A stretch of DNA of 5,622 nt from a bacterium. Lineage in GTDB: Bacteria; Ratteibacteria; UBA8468; B48-G9; JAFGKM01. The notes under the pieces are model-generated. The model saw nothing but the letters and a program-made list of their open reading frames with translations, did no database searches and was not told the origin of the DNA. How positions within the stretch are numbered: position 1 is the first letter of the stretch; each line of letters starts with the position of its first letter. Both the position numbers and the translations under genes were made by a program. Positions 1-5,622 of this stretch are shown here, in pieces. The stretch covers positions 1 to 5,622 of the forward strand of contig JAGHCG010000264.1 in the NCBI GenBank assembly GCA_021160565.1, in the 5' to 3' direction.

Positions 1-1514
1 AAGTAAAAGTATTCAGTGGAAGAAAACTTGTTGATGAAAAAAGCGAATATTTTACAGTGGGAAAAAACTGGGTGAAATATTATGATTACTGTATTGTTTA
101 CCCTTCAAGAATGTCATACAGTGAAGATGGAATACCGTGGGAAATTTACAATCTGAGAGAGAATTATATCACCACAACCCATATATTTGCCTGGTATCCA
201 ATCCTCGGAGACCTTGATCCAAAAGTTGAGGACTGGTATATGTCTGAGCAGGGAATAATGAAGAGTAAGAAAGCAATATTGAGATTTACAAAAGCATGTG
301 AAAAATTTGGTATAAAGAAAGAGTTTTACTATGCGATATGGGTAAATTCAGTTCCAGGAAGTTTAGATTTTGCGTCAGATCCCACAAAACTTTTATTTAA
401 CAGGTACGGCCAACCATTTGTGGAAAAATTTAAAATTTCTCCAGATAAAGAAGTAGTTGTTCCAGCAATTAATCTTTATACAGAATATTTCAGAAATTAT
501 TTGGCTCGGGAGATAAAAGAAACAATAGAGATGTTTGGATGGGATTCTGTATTTTACGATTGTATAAGAAATCTTGGGATGGCAAAGCCGCAATGGAATT
601 CCATTTATCATCACTATACATATGATGGAAAAATTGCGGGTAAACTTTTTGCTCCTACGGTTGAAGAAGCAGTTAAAAAATGGGTTAATGAAATAAAGGA
701 AAAAGTGAGGAAAAAATATCCTGATTTTGTTTTTACAGCAAATTTTCTTGGGCCAGTGGCAAGGCAGGTAACAGAGGATAAAAAAGAGGAGAAGTTATTT
801 TTAACATATTTTAACCTTTTTGATGCATCAATGGCTGAACTTGGTGGAGGAGGAGATCAGTTAGCGAGAAAAGCAGGTGTGGGGATTTTAAGAAATTTGA
901 AAGACCATTTTGATTACACTGGAAGATGGATAAGTATAAATGGAGAAAAAAGAAGAAAAGTTTTTCCATATGGTCCTTTCAATTATGCAGGAGAAGTTGG
1001 GACAAAGAGTTATCTTGCCCTTGCTTTTGCAAACAATTTCCATGTTGGTTCCTGGTGGCCAGCACCTGCATATTCTTATTTTGGCAAACCTCTTATGGAA
1101 TACTACAAATTCAGGATTAGATACAGTGCCTATCTATATGATGATAACATAAAATGGATACCATCTGAGAAAGTCAATTTTATAGAAGTGGAAACTCCCA
1201 GAAATGTTTACTGGAAGGAATACGTTTATGAAAAAACAGAAAAAAAGGGAAGAAATATTCTAATACATTTTGTAAACATGCCAGAGGCAAAATTTGTATG
1301 GAGAGAGAATGTCCCACCGGTAAAAAGAGAAAATATAAAGGTGAAAATGGATATTCCTTCAGGGTATAAACCTGTCAAGATATATATGCTCTCTCCTGAT
1401 AATGGGTGTGGAGCAAAAATAATCAAGTTTAAACTCACTGGTAGAAAAGTGGAATTTCAAGTGCCTTCTCTGTATTATTACGACCTCATTGTTGTAAAAC
1501 TCAAAGAAAGTTGA
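1..1514 (+). CDS. Glycoside hydrolase-like protein, 5' partial
   Basis: The frame is open to the left edge (VKVFSGRKLV... read from base 3), so the GTG at 57 is most likely an internal valine. The true start and any signal peptide lie outside the window. About 503 residues are visible. Numbering from the GTG codon, the middle part has the look of a (beta/alpha)8 glycosidase: hydrophobic strand-like segments, many Trp and Tyr, and an acidic residue ending a predicted strand in GWDSVFYDCIR (D168), a usual place for a catalytic Asp. E260 (SMAELGGGG) and E313 (YAGEVG) are other candidates. Residues from about 370 to 485 look like a beta-sandwich tail (NILIHFVN..., VEFQVPSLYYYDLIVVKL), as found at the C-terminus of many alpha-amylase-clan and GH66-like enzymes. 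I cannot name a GH family; fold and function are inferred from pattern alone. Two prepilin genes follow on the same strand. Confidence 0.6.
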   Translation, partial: VKVFSGRKLVDEKSEYFTVGKNWVKYYDYCIVYPSRMSYSEDGIPWEIYNLRENYITTTHIFAWYPILGDLDPKVEDWYMSEQGIMKSKKAILRFTKACEKFGIKKEFYYAIWVNSVPGSLDFASDPTKLLFNRYGQPFVEKFKISPDKEVVVPAINLYTEYFRNYLAREIKETIEMFGWDSVFYDCIRNLGMAKPQWNSIYHHYTYDGKIAGKLFAPTVEEAVKKWVNEIKEKVRKKYPDFVFTANFLGPVARQVTEDKKEEKLFLTYFNLFDASMAELGGGGDQLARKAGVGILRNLKDHFDYTGRWISINGEKRRKVFPYGPFNYAGEVGTKSYLALAFANNFHVGSWWPAPAYSYFGKPLMEYYKFRIRYSAYLYDDNIKWIPSEKVNFIEVETPRNVYWKEYVYEKTEKKGRNILIHFVNMPEAKFVWRENVPPVKRENIKVKMDIPSGYKPVKIYMLSPDNGCGAKIIKFKLTGRKVEFQVPSLYYYDLIVVKLKES

Positions 1515-1539
1515 CAATCCTGCCAAAATGTGATATAGG
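1511..1539 (+). promoter_or_regulatory. Candidate sigma70-type promoter of the pilin pair
   Basis: A perfect -35 hexamer TTGACA (1511-1516) is followed by a 17-base spacer and TATAGG (1534-1539). This -10 matches TATAAT at four of six positions and is preceded by TG at 1531-1532, giving an extended -10 (TGATATAGG). The -35 box overlaps the TGA stop of the upstream gene (1512-1514). Transcription would begin near 1546, leaving a leader of only about 12 bases whose 5' end would already be the ribosome binding site; this is tight and the main reason for doubt. The match is sequence-only. Confidence 0.45.
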
Positions 1540-1543
1540 AAGA

Positions 1544-1554
1544 AAGGGGGTGAT
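1544..1554 (+). promoter_or_regulatory. Ribosome binding site of first prepilin gene
   Basis: AAGGGGGTGAT matches the anti-Shine-Dalgarno complement AAGGAGGTGAT with one A-to-G change, which can still pair as G-U. It lies just upstream of ATG 1558. It fixes this ATG as the start and so supports the unusually long 16-residue leader peptide of the encoded protein. Confidence 0.75.
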
Positions 1555-1557
1555 AAA

Positions 1558-2289
1558 ATGTATAAATGGAAATGTTTTCCCTATTTTTCAGAAAGGGAAA
1601 AAGGATTTACTTTAATTGAATTACTTGTTGTTGTCGCCATTATAGCCATTCTTGCTTCAATGCTGCTGCCTGCTTTAAGCAGAGCAAAAGAACAGGCAAA
1701 AAGGTCTGTTTGTCTTGGAAATTTAAAACAACTTGGTCTTTCTCTGAATATGTATGCTAATGATTATGACGGATATTTTCCTATCTGGGATAACAATATT
1801 GATAAAGCAACAAGGGCATTATGTCTTTTAACAGGACAGACTGATCCTGCAACTGATGAGATAGAAGGACCAAATTATGTCGGAGACTCTGAAGTCTTTA
1901 TCTGTCCAAGCTCTCATGATACATCTTCAGATACAAATTTCCCTGGAATTGGAAGATGCTCTTATGCATATGCAGTTGGGCTTGATAATAAAAAAACAAG
2001 AGCTGAGACAGCTATTATGGCTGATGCAAAAAGATGGGGATATGATGGAACAGATGTCTGGAGTTATTGTATGAGATTGCATTATGAAGACCATCATGGA
2101 GTTGAAGGAGTAAATGTTTTATATGTTGGTGGGAATGCCGAATGGATTCCAAAATGGCATGATTGGATTTCTGGAGCGAGAAGATACAGTGAACTTCCTT
2201 ACTGGAAATTTCCAAACTGTCCGAGATATCAGACAGGAACCTTTCCAAATGATTGGCCTCATGCTTTGCAAAATCCAGATGGATTATAA
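1558..2289 (+). CDS. Prepilin-like protein (variant H-X9-DG type)
   Basis: 243 residues. A class III (type IV pilin/type II secretion pseudopilin) signal is clear: leader ending in Gly16, processing expected at G16|F17, Glu21 as the conserved Glu5 of the mature form, then a hydrophobic helix (about 17-40, [20 protein letters not shown]) and [17 protein letters not shown]...NLKQLG. A prepilin peptidase would cut and methylate it, and the helix would anchor it in the inner membrane or a pseudopilus. The globular part has the family VFICPSS motif (C116). Near the end, [17 protein letters not shown] (H180) is the equivalent of the H-X9-DG motif, but with ten residues between His and GG and with Gly for Asp. 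The leader [16 protein letters not shown] is longer and more aromatic than the usual short Lys-rich one. About 44 of the 61 residues around the signal match the next protein, so the two are paralogues. Proteins of this type are abundant in PVC bacteria; their role is unknown. Confidence 0.9.
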   Translation: MYKWKCFPYFSEREKGFTLIELLVVVAIIAILASMLLPALSRAKEQAKRSVCLGNLKQLGLSLNMYANDYDGYFPIWDNNIDKATRALCLLTGQTDPATDEIEGPNYVGDSEVFICPSSHDTSSDTNFPGIGRCSYAYAVGLDNKKTRAETAIMADAKRWGYDGTDVWSYCMRLHYEDHHGVEGVNVLYVGGNAEWIPKWHDWISGARRYSELPYWKFPNCPRYQTGTFPNDWPHALQNPDGL

Positions 2290-2297
2290 GGAGGTGG
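2288..2297 (+). promoter_or_regulatory. Strong ribosome binding site of second prepilin gene
   Basis: AAGGAGGTGG is a near-perfect Shine-Dalgarno sequence that begins inside the TAA stop (2287-2289) of the preceding gene and ends four bases before ATG 2302. The arrangement supports co-transcription and termination-reinitiation coupling of the two prepilin genes. Confidence 0.85.
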
Positions 2298-2301
2298 TAA
2301 T

Positions 2302-2973
2302 ATGAAGAAAAAAGGGTTTACACTTATAGAACTACTTGTGGTTATAGCAATAATAGCAATTCTGGCAGCAATGTTACTTCCTGCACTTTCAAAAGCAAGA
2401 GAAAGAGCAAGGCAGAGCGTATGTATGAATAATTTAAAACAACTTGGAACTGCTATTCATATGTATGCTGAGGATTACGATGACTGGTTACCAAGAGCAT
2501 ATAATGGAAAAACATGGGTTCAAAGATTCTGTGAACTTGGATATCTGGGAAAACTTAAGTATGTAAATGTATGGTACCCTGACAGAAGGAAAATGACAGA
2601 AAAAGTTTTTATATGTCCCAGTGATATTGAAATAAAAAATTTAAATGGGGTTTCCTATCATATAAATATGTGTATTACAAATCCTACTCCTCCTTCTTAT
2701 TACCATCAAAAAGTTGGTGATATAAAAACACCATCTGAAACAGGAATATTTTTTGAAGCGATCACAGGAGATGGATATATTATTTATCCTTATGCAGACG
2801 GGCCACAAAATTTAAGATACTGGCACAACGATGGAATGAATATATGTTATGTTGATGGTCATGTGGGATGGAGAAGAAAGCCTTTACCGACAAGTGTTAA
2901 AAATTACTGGGAATCTGGATATTCACCTGAACCCTGGAGATTGTGGAGAGGAGTGGAAGCATACGCATATTAA
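2302..2973 (+). CDS. Prepilin-like protein, H-X9-DG type
   Basis: 223 residues. The leader is the usual short basic one (MKKKG), with processing expected at G5|F6 and Glu10 as mature Glu5. A hydrophobic N-terminal helix (6-29) follows, then [20 protein letters not shown] and the conserved [11 protein letters not shown] segment. The globular domain has VFICPSD (C105) and the canonical H-X9-DG motif, [17 protein letters not shown], with H175 and D185-G186 exactly nine residues apart. By family it is an inner-membrane or pseudopilus-associated, prepilin-peptidase-processed protein, and the globular part would face the periplasm or the outside. It starts 12 bases after the previous pilin gene and is its paralogue; the two probably act together or bind different ligands (inference). 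The 31-residue tail after the motif is Trp/Tyr-rich, ending YAY. No core pilus assembly genes (ATPase, platform protein, secretin) are in the window. Confidence 0.92.
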   Translation: MKKKGFTLIELLVVIAIIAILAAMLLPALSKARERARQSVCMNNLKQLGTAIHMYAEDYDDWLPRAYNGKTWVQRFCELGYLGKLKYVNVWYPDRRKMTEKVFICPSDIEIKNLNGVSYHINMCITNPTPPSYYHQKVGDIKTPSETGIFFEAITGDGYIIYPYADGPQNLRYWHNDGMNICYVDGHVGWRRKPLPTSVKNYWESGYSPEPWRLWRGVEAYAY

Positions 2974-2985
2974 AAAATTTAATTA

Positions 2986-4314
2986 TTACCAGTAACCAAA
3001 TTTACTTACAAATTTTTTCCAGTTTTTCCCAAGAGGTGGAATGGTTTTTTTAAGAGGGTCTTCTTTCATTTTATTTTTTTTCAGCATTTTTTCAATCCAT
3101 TTTTCAAGTTGATTCCTCAATTTTTCTGCAATTTTTTTATTTTCTCCATAGATATTTTTCTGCTCATATGGGTCTTTTTTCAAATCATAAAGTTCAATTG
3201 GTGGAAGTCGGTGAATATCATATTTTCTTCTGGAAACAATCAATTTATATCTTTCAGTTCTTATTGCCCATTTTACCTGATATGTACATTCCTGAGTGTA
3301 TAAAGCAGAATATAAAGGTTTATTATTTTCTCCCGTAATATACTTATAAAGACTTTTTCCTTCCATTTTTTCCGGAACACTGAGTTTTAAAATCTCAAGA
3401 ATAGTAGGAGCAATATCACAATGCTGAACAAGATATTTGATTCTTTTTGGTTTTACTCCTGGCAGGTGAATAAGAAGAGGGCAGTGAATATTTTCGTCAT
3501 AAAGACCATGGTGGTCAAAAAATCCTGGGTGGTGATACATTATTTCTCCATGGTCTGAAAAGATGATAATTAATGAATTTTCAAATAAATTTTTCTTTTC
3601 AAAAAAAGAGAAAAGTTTTCCAAGATGAGTATCCATATATCTTATTTCAGCATCATAAAGAGATTCAATATATTCAGGGTCTCTTATCAATTTCCCATTT
3701 TTCCTTAACCATGTTTTACTCCAGGACTTTCCATGAGGAGTTTTATAAAATTCATCCATTCTTTTATCTTTTTTATCAAAAGGATTTTTATTTTCTGGAT
3801 AAAAAAGTTTTATAAGATTTTCAGGTGGAATATAAGGAGTGTGAGGGTCCCAGTAATGAATAAAAATTAAAAATTTTTCTTTATAATACTTTTCCAGCCA
3901 TTCAATTGTCCTTTTTGTTACATCTTCTGCCTTAACTGTCTGGAAGTATTTTATGGTGATACTTGGATTGATATAAAATTCATATCCTCTTAAAAACCAG
4001 TTTTTCATCACAGCAAGATTGTCAACTGCACATGTCAGATAATCATTTTTCAGGAGAATTTCAGGAAGCCATGGACTTTCAGGATTTATTTTTTCTTTCC
4101 CACCATGGGTTATTATTCTATGAGTAAGAGAAAATTGACCTGTGAAAAAAGTTGTGTAAGAAGGTTGAGTTGGAATTGAAGGAGCAAAAAAGTTTTCAAA
4201 AACAACTGCATTTTTCCCAAATTTATCAATGAAAGGAGAAGTGGGTTTTTTATATCCGTAAATACCAAGATGGTCTGCTCTTAAAGTATCAAGGGCTATT
4301 AAAATTACATTCAT
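2986..4314 (-). CDS. Sulfatase-fold hydrolase lacking the formylglycine Cys/Ser
   Basis: 442 residues, the usual length of the sulfatase branch of the alkaline phosphatase superfamily. The N-terminus MNVILIALDTLRADHLGIYGY carries the metal-binding Asp (D9). WDPHTPY (H157), FSDHGE (D254, H255), DHHGLYDENIHCPLLIH (H269) and RYKLIV (K357) are further typical motifs, and ELYDLKKDPYEQKN (375-388) is the common sulfatase C-terminal signature. The site that in sulfatases reads C/S-X-P-S-R...TG, and whose Cys/Ser becomes formylglycine, here reads TQPSYTTFFTG with Thr49 at the nucleophile position and Tyr in place of Arg. A Thr nucleophile is used by related phosphodiesterases and phosphoethanolamine transferases, so sulfatase activity should not be assumed. 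The protein starts directly with the first beta strand: no signal peptide, so probably cytoplasmic. AAAGGAG ends five bases before the ATG and lies in the upstream protease gene, whose stop is two bases from this start. Last gene of the block. Confidence 0.88.
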   Translation of the reverse strand: MNVILIALDTLRADHLGIYGYKKPTSPFIDKFGKNAVVFENFFAPSIPTQPSYTTFFTGQFSLTHRIITHGGKEKINPESPWLPEILLKNDYLTCAVDNLAVMKNWFLRGYEFYINPSITIKYFQTVKAEDVTKRTIEWLEKYYKEKFLIFIHYWDPHTPYIPPENLIKLFYPENKNPFDKKDKRMDEFYKTPHGKSWSKTWLRKNGKLIRDPEYIESLYDAEIRYMDTHLGKLFSFFEKKNLFENSLIIIFSDHGEIMYHHPGFFDHHGLYDENIHCPLLIHLPGVKPKRIKYLVQHCDIAPTILEILKLSVPEKMEGKSLYKYITGENNKPLYSALYTQECTYQVKWAIRTERYKLIVSRRKYDIHRLPPIELYDLKKDPYEQKNIYGENKKIAEKLRNQLEKWIEKMLKKNKMKEDPLKKTIPPLGKNWKKFVSKFGYW

Positions 4315-4316
4315 CT

Positions 4317-5054
4317 TTACTCCTTTTTTAATTCCTCAATTGTTTTTCTTACATTTTCCATTCTTGCTTCCACATCAGGGTGGTTACGAAGAAAAGCAGG
4401 TAATTTTAAAGTACCTTTTTCCATTTCTTTCAATTTCTCAAAAAACCTTATCATTCCTTCAGGGTCATATCCTGCTTTAAATGCATATATGACTCCAAGT
4501 CTGTCAGCTCTCAATTCTTCCTCTCTGCTGTATTTTAGCATTGTTAATGTAAAAACAGTATCAACTGATTTTTGAATTGCTGCTGACCTTGTTTTGCTTA
4601 AAAGAATTGTTGCTGGTATTGAATATAAAATTTGTGCCTGTAATCTGTGGACACCATCTCTTGCACATATATGACCTATTTCATGACCAATAATACAGGC
4701 AAGTTCATCATCTGAAGTAATCTTTTCCAGAAGTCCTGTATAAATATAAACAAAACCACCTGGAACTGAAAAAGCATTTATTTCTTTTCCTTTTATCACT
4801 CTGAAAGTGTATTTTAAGTTGGGTCTATCACAAACCTTTGCTATTTTCTGTCCAATTTTTTCAACATTTTCAGGAGTTGGAATAATTTTAAATTCTCTCT
4901 GAATTTTTTTATCAATTGCTCTTCCCATATCAATTTCATCTTTTTCAGTATATAATGTGTATTCTTCCTTTTTTGTAACAGGATTATAAAAAGTAGCACA
5001 TCCACTGAAAAGAAATATAAGAATGAGAGGAAATATAAAACCCATCTTCTTCAT
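4317..5054 (-). CDS. M48-family zinc metalloprotease, lipoprotein
   Basis: 245 residues. The N-terminus is a lipoprotein signal: MKKMG, a hydrophobic stretch (6-16), then the lipobox FSGC with Cys19 as the lipidated residue. The +2 residue is Ala rather than Asp, so by the Lol rule of Gram-negative bacteria the protein would go to the outer membrane and act in the periplasm. The peptidase domain has HEIGH (H124, E125, H128) as zinc ligands and catalytic Glu; YSREEELRADRLG supplies the third ligand (E180) and the conserved D184. NAFSVPGGFVYIYTGLL (93-109) and the late RNHPDVEARM (223-232) are standard for periplasmic M48 proteases of the BepA/LoiP kind, which handle misfolded outer-membrane proteins. 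It is shorter than BepA and has no TPR repeats, so it is closer to the single-domain LoiP type. Its ATG overlaps the stop of the aldo/keto reductase gene (ATGA). The Shine-Dalgarno sequence is weak (AGGAA), so it may depend on coupling. Confidence 0.92.
   Translation of the reverse strand: MKKMGFIFPLILIFLFSGCATFYNPVTKKEEYTLYTEKDEIDMGRAIDKKIQREFKIIPTPENVEKIGQKIAKVCDRPNLKYTFRVIKGKEINAFSVPGGFVYIYTGLLEKITSDDELACIIGHEIGHICARDGVHRLQAQILYSIPATILLSKTRSAAIQKSVDTVFTLTMLKYSREEELRADRLGVIYAFKAGYDPEGMIRFFEKLKEMEKGTLKLPAFLRNHPDVEARMENVRKTIEELKKE
4319..4326 (-). promoter_or_regulatory. Ribosome binding site of the sulfatase-fold gene
   Basis: On the minus strand AAAGGAGT precedes ATG (4314-4312), with five bases between GGAG and the start. 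It lies inside the last codons and stop of the M48 protease gene. It fixes the start at 4314 and thus the absence of a signal peptide on the sulfatase-fold protein. Confidence 0.8.
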
Positions 5055-5622
5055 ACCTTTATTCCTATTTTTTCAAGGTCTTCTTTCAAACAATTGGGAA
5101 CCCATAATTCAAGAGAAGGAACAAGATTTTCTTTTTGAAACTCCTCACTTATTCTATCTATTTTATCCATAATTTCTTTTTCAAGTTTAAACTCAAAACT
5201 TTTAACATTTTCAGCAAAATGATGTGATTTTCTTGCTCCCACAATTGCAGAAGAAAGTATCTCTTTTTCTGTTGCCCATCTTATTGAAAGTTGGGTTAAA
5301 CTCATACCTTTTTCCTCTGCAATCTTTTTTAATTCTTCAACTACCTGAAGTGCTTTACTGAAAATTGGCTCTGTGAACAGGACATTATTTTTTCTTATTC
5401 CTTCTTTTATTTCTGTTCCTTTATTAAATCTTCCTGTAAGAATCCCTTCTCCAAGAGGACTATAAGCAAGATAAGAAATTCCTTTTTCTTTGCAGAAGTC
5501 AGTTGTTCCATCAAAATCATAGCATCTCCATAAAATTGAATATGGAACCTGATTGGAAACAATTACAGAAAATGCCTCTTCAGGAAAATTTTTAAGATGA
5601 TGTGCTCTGAAATTACTTACTC
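5051..5622 (-). CDS. Aldo/keto reductase, 5' partial (C-terminal half)
   Basis: The frame is open from the right edge, so the ATG at 5305 is internal. 189 residues of the C-terminal half are visible. Numbering from the edge, VSNFRAHHL (1-9) matches the family G-x-SNF segment. SNQVPYSIL (22-30) and GISYLAYSPLGEGILTGRF (47-65) are highly typical of NADP-dependent AKRs. MSLTQLSIRWAT (106-117) and IVGARKSHHFAENV (126-139) form the last strand and the cofactor-phosphate loop. AKRs use NAD(P)H to reduce aldehydes or ketones, or oxidise sugar alcohols and sugars, in the cytoplasm. The catalytic Asp-Tyr-Lys-His residues lie in the missing N-terminal half, so activity cannot be judged. Substrate is unknown; LAYSPLGEGILTG resembles the AKR11-14/YajO-like group. 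The tail after the cofactor loop (LELWVPNCLKEDLEKIGIKV) is unremarkable. First visible gene of the minus-strand block, coupled to the protease gene by a 4-base overlap. Confidence 0.92.
   Translation of the reverse strand, partial: VSNFRAHHLKNFPEEAFSVIVSNQVPYSILWRCYDFDGTTDFCKEKGISYLAYSPLGEGILTGRFNKGTEIKEGIRKNNVLFTEPIFSKALQVVEELKKIAEEKGMSLTQLSIRWATEKEILSSAIVGARKSHHFAENVKSFEFKLEKEIMDKIDRISEEFQKENLVPSLELWVPNCLKEDLEKIGIKV

Noticed and set aside
57..59. GTG as the start of the first gene
   Set aside because: The frame stays open to the left edge with sensible codons, no Shine-Dalgarno sequence precedes the GTG, and the protein has no proper N-terminus there.
393..614. Antisense and shifted-frame open frames (also at 926-1152, 1226-1438, 1877-2305, 3109-3303, 3573-3815)
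   Set aside because: All lie inside well-supported genes, give low-complexity or unrecognisable proteins and lack convincing ribosome binding sites.
2302..2400. Repeat between the 5' ends of the two prepilin genes as a recombination repeat
   Set aside because: The similarity is at protein level; third codon positions have diverged, so it reflects an old gene duplication.
2971..2985. TTAAA-AAA-TTTAA inverted repeat in the convergent gap as a terminator
   Set aside because: The stem is five A-T pairs only and would not be stable; no T run follows in a suitable place.
3036..3180. Many T runs on the plus strand as terminators
   Set aside because: They are Lys-rich AAA codons of the minus-strand gene, with no preceding GC-rich stem.
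5303..5305. ATG as the start of a short 84-residue protein
   Set aside because: The same frame upstream encodes unmistakable aldo/keto reductase motifs (SNF, AYSPLGEGILTG), so this Met is internal.
2974..5622. Switch from purine-rich to T-rich plus strand near 2974
   Set aside because: It follows directly from the change of coding strand, since coding strands here are A-rich; it is not evidence of a transfer boundary or origin.

Overview
The window is AT-rich bacterial DNA, tightly packed with six protein genes in two facing blocks. The two H-X9-DG-type prepilin proteins ([10 protein letters not shown]... followed by [15 protein letters not shown] and NLKQLG) resemble those common in Lentisphaerota, Verrucomicrobiota and related PVC or candidate-phylum bacteria. 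A lipoprotein signal on the M48 protease fits a Gram-negative-type envelope. The phylum call is an inference from family resemblance only. No RNA gene, CRISPR array, insertion sequence or long repeat was seen.

Plus-strand block (1-2973): the 3' end of a large glycoside-hydrolase-like protein that enters from beyond the left edge, then two tandem prepilin-like genes. A good candidate sigma70-type promoter (TTGACA, 17-base spacer, extended -10) spans the stop codon of the first gene. The pilin pair may therefore be transcribed separately from the enzyme gene. Both pilin genes have clear ribosome binding sites.

Minus-strand block (5622 down to 2986): an aldo/keto reductase entering from the right edge, an M48-family zinc metalloprotease lipoprotein, and a sulfatase-fold (alkaline phosphatase superfamily) protein. 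The first two overlap by 4 bases (ATGA) and the next two are 2 bases apart, so this looks like one translationally coupled operon. The two blocks converge with a 12-base gap at 2974-2985 and no convincing terminator.

The combination of carbohydrate-active-like enzyme, pilin-like surface proteins and sulfatase-fold protein recalls the polysaccharide-degrading gene neighbourhoods of PVC bacteria, but no substrate can be assigned. The most notable points are the sulfatase-fold protein with Thr where classical sulfatases carry the Cys/Ser that becomes formylglycine, the unclassified glycoside-hydrolase-like protein, and the altered H-X9-DG motif and long leader of the first pilin. There is no stretch over 300 bases without a gene. 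No clearly new multi-gene system is evident.
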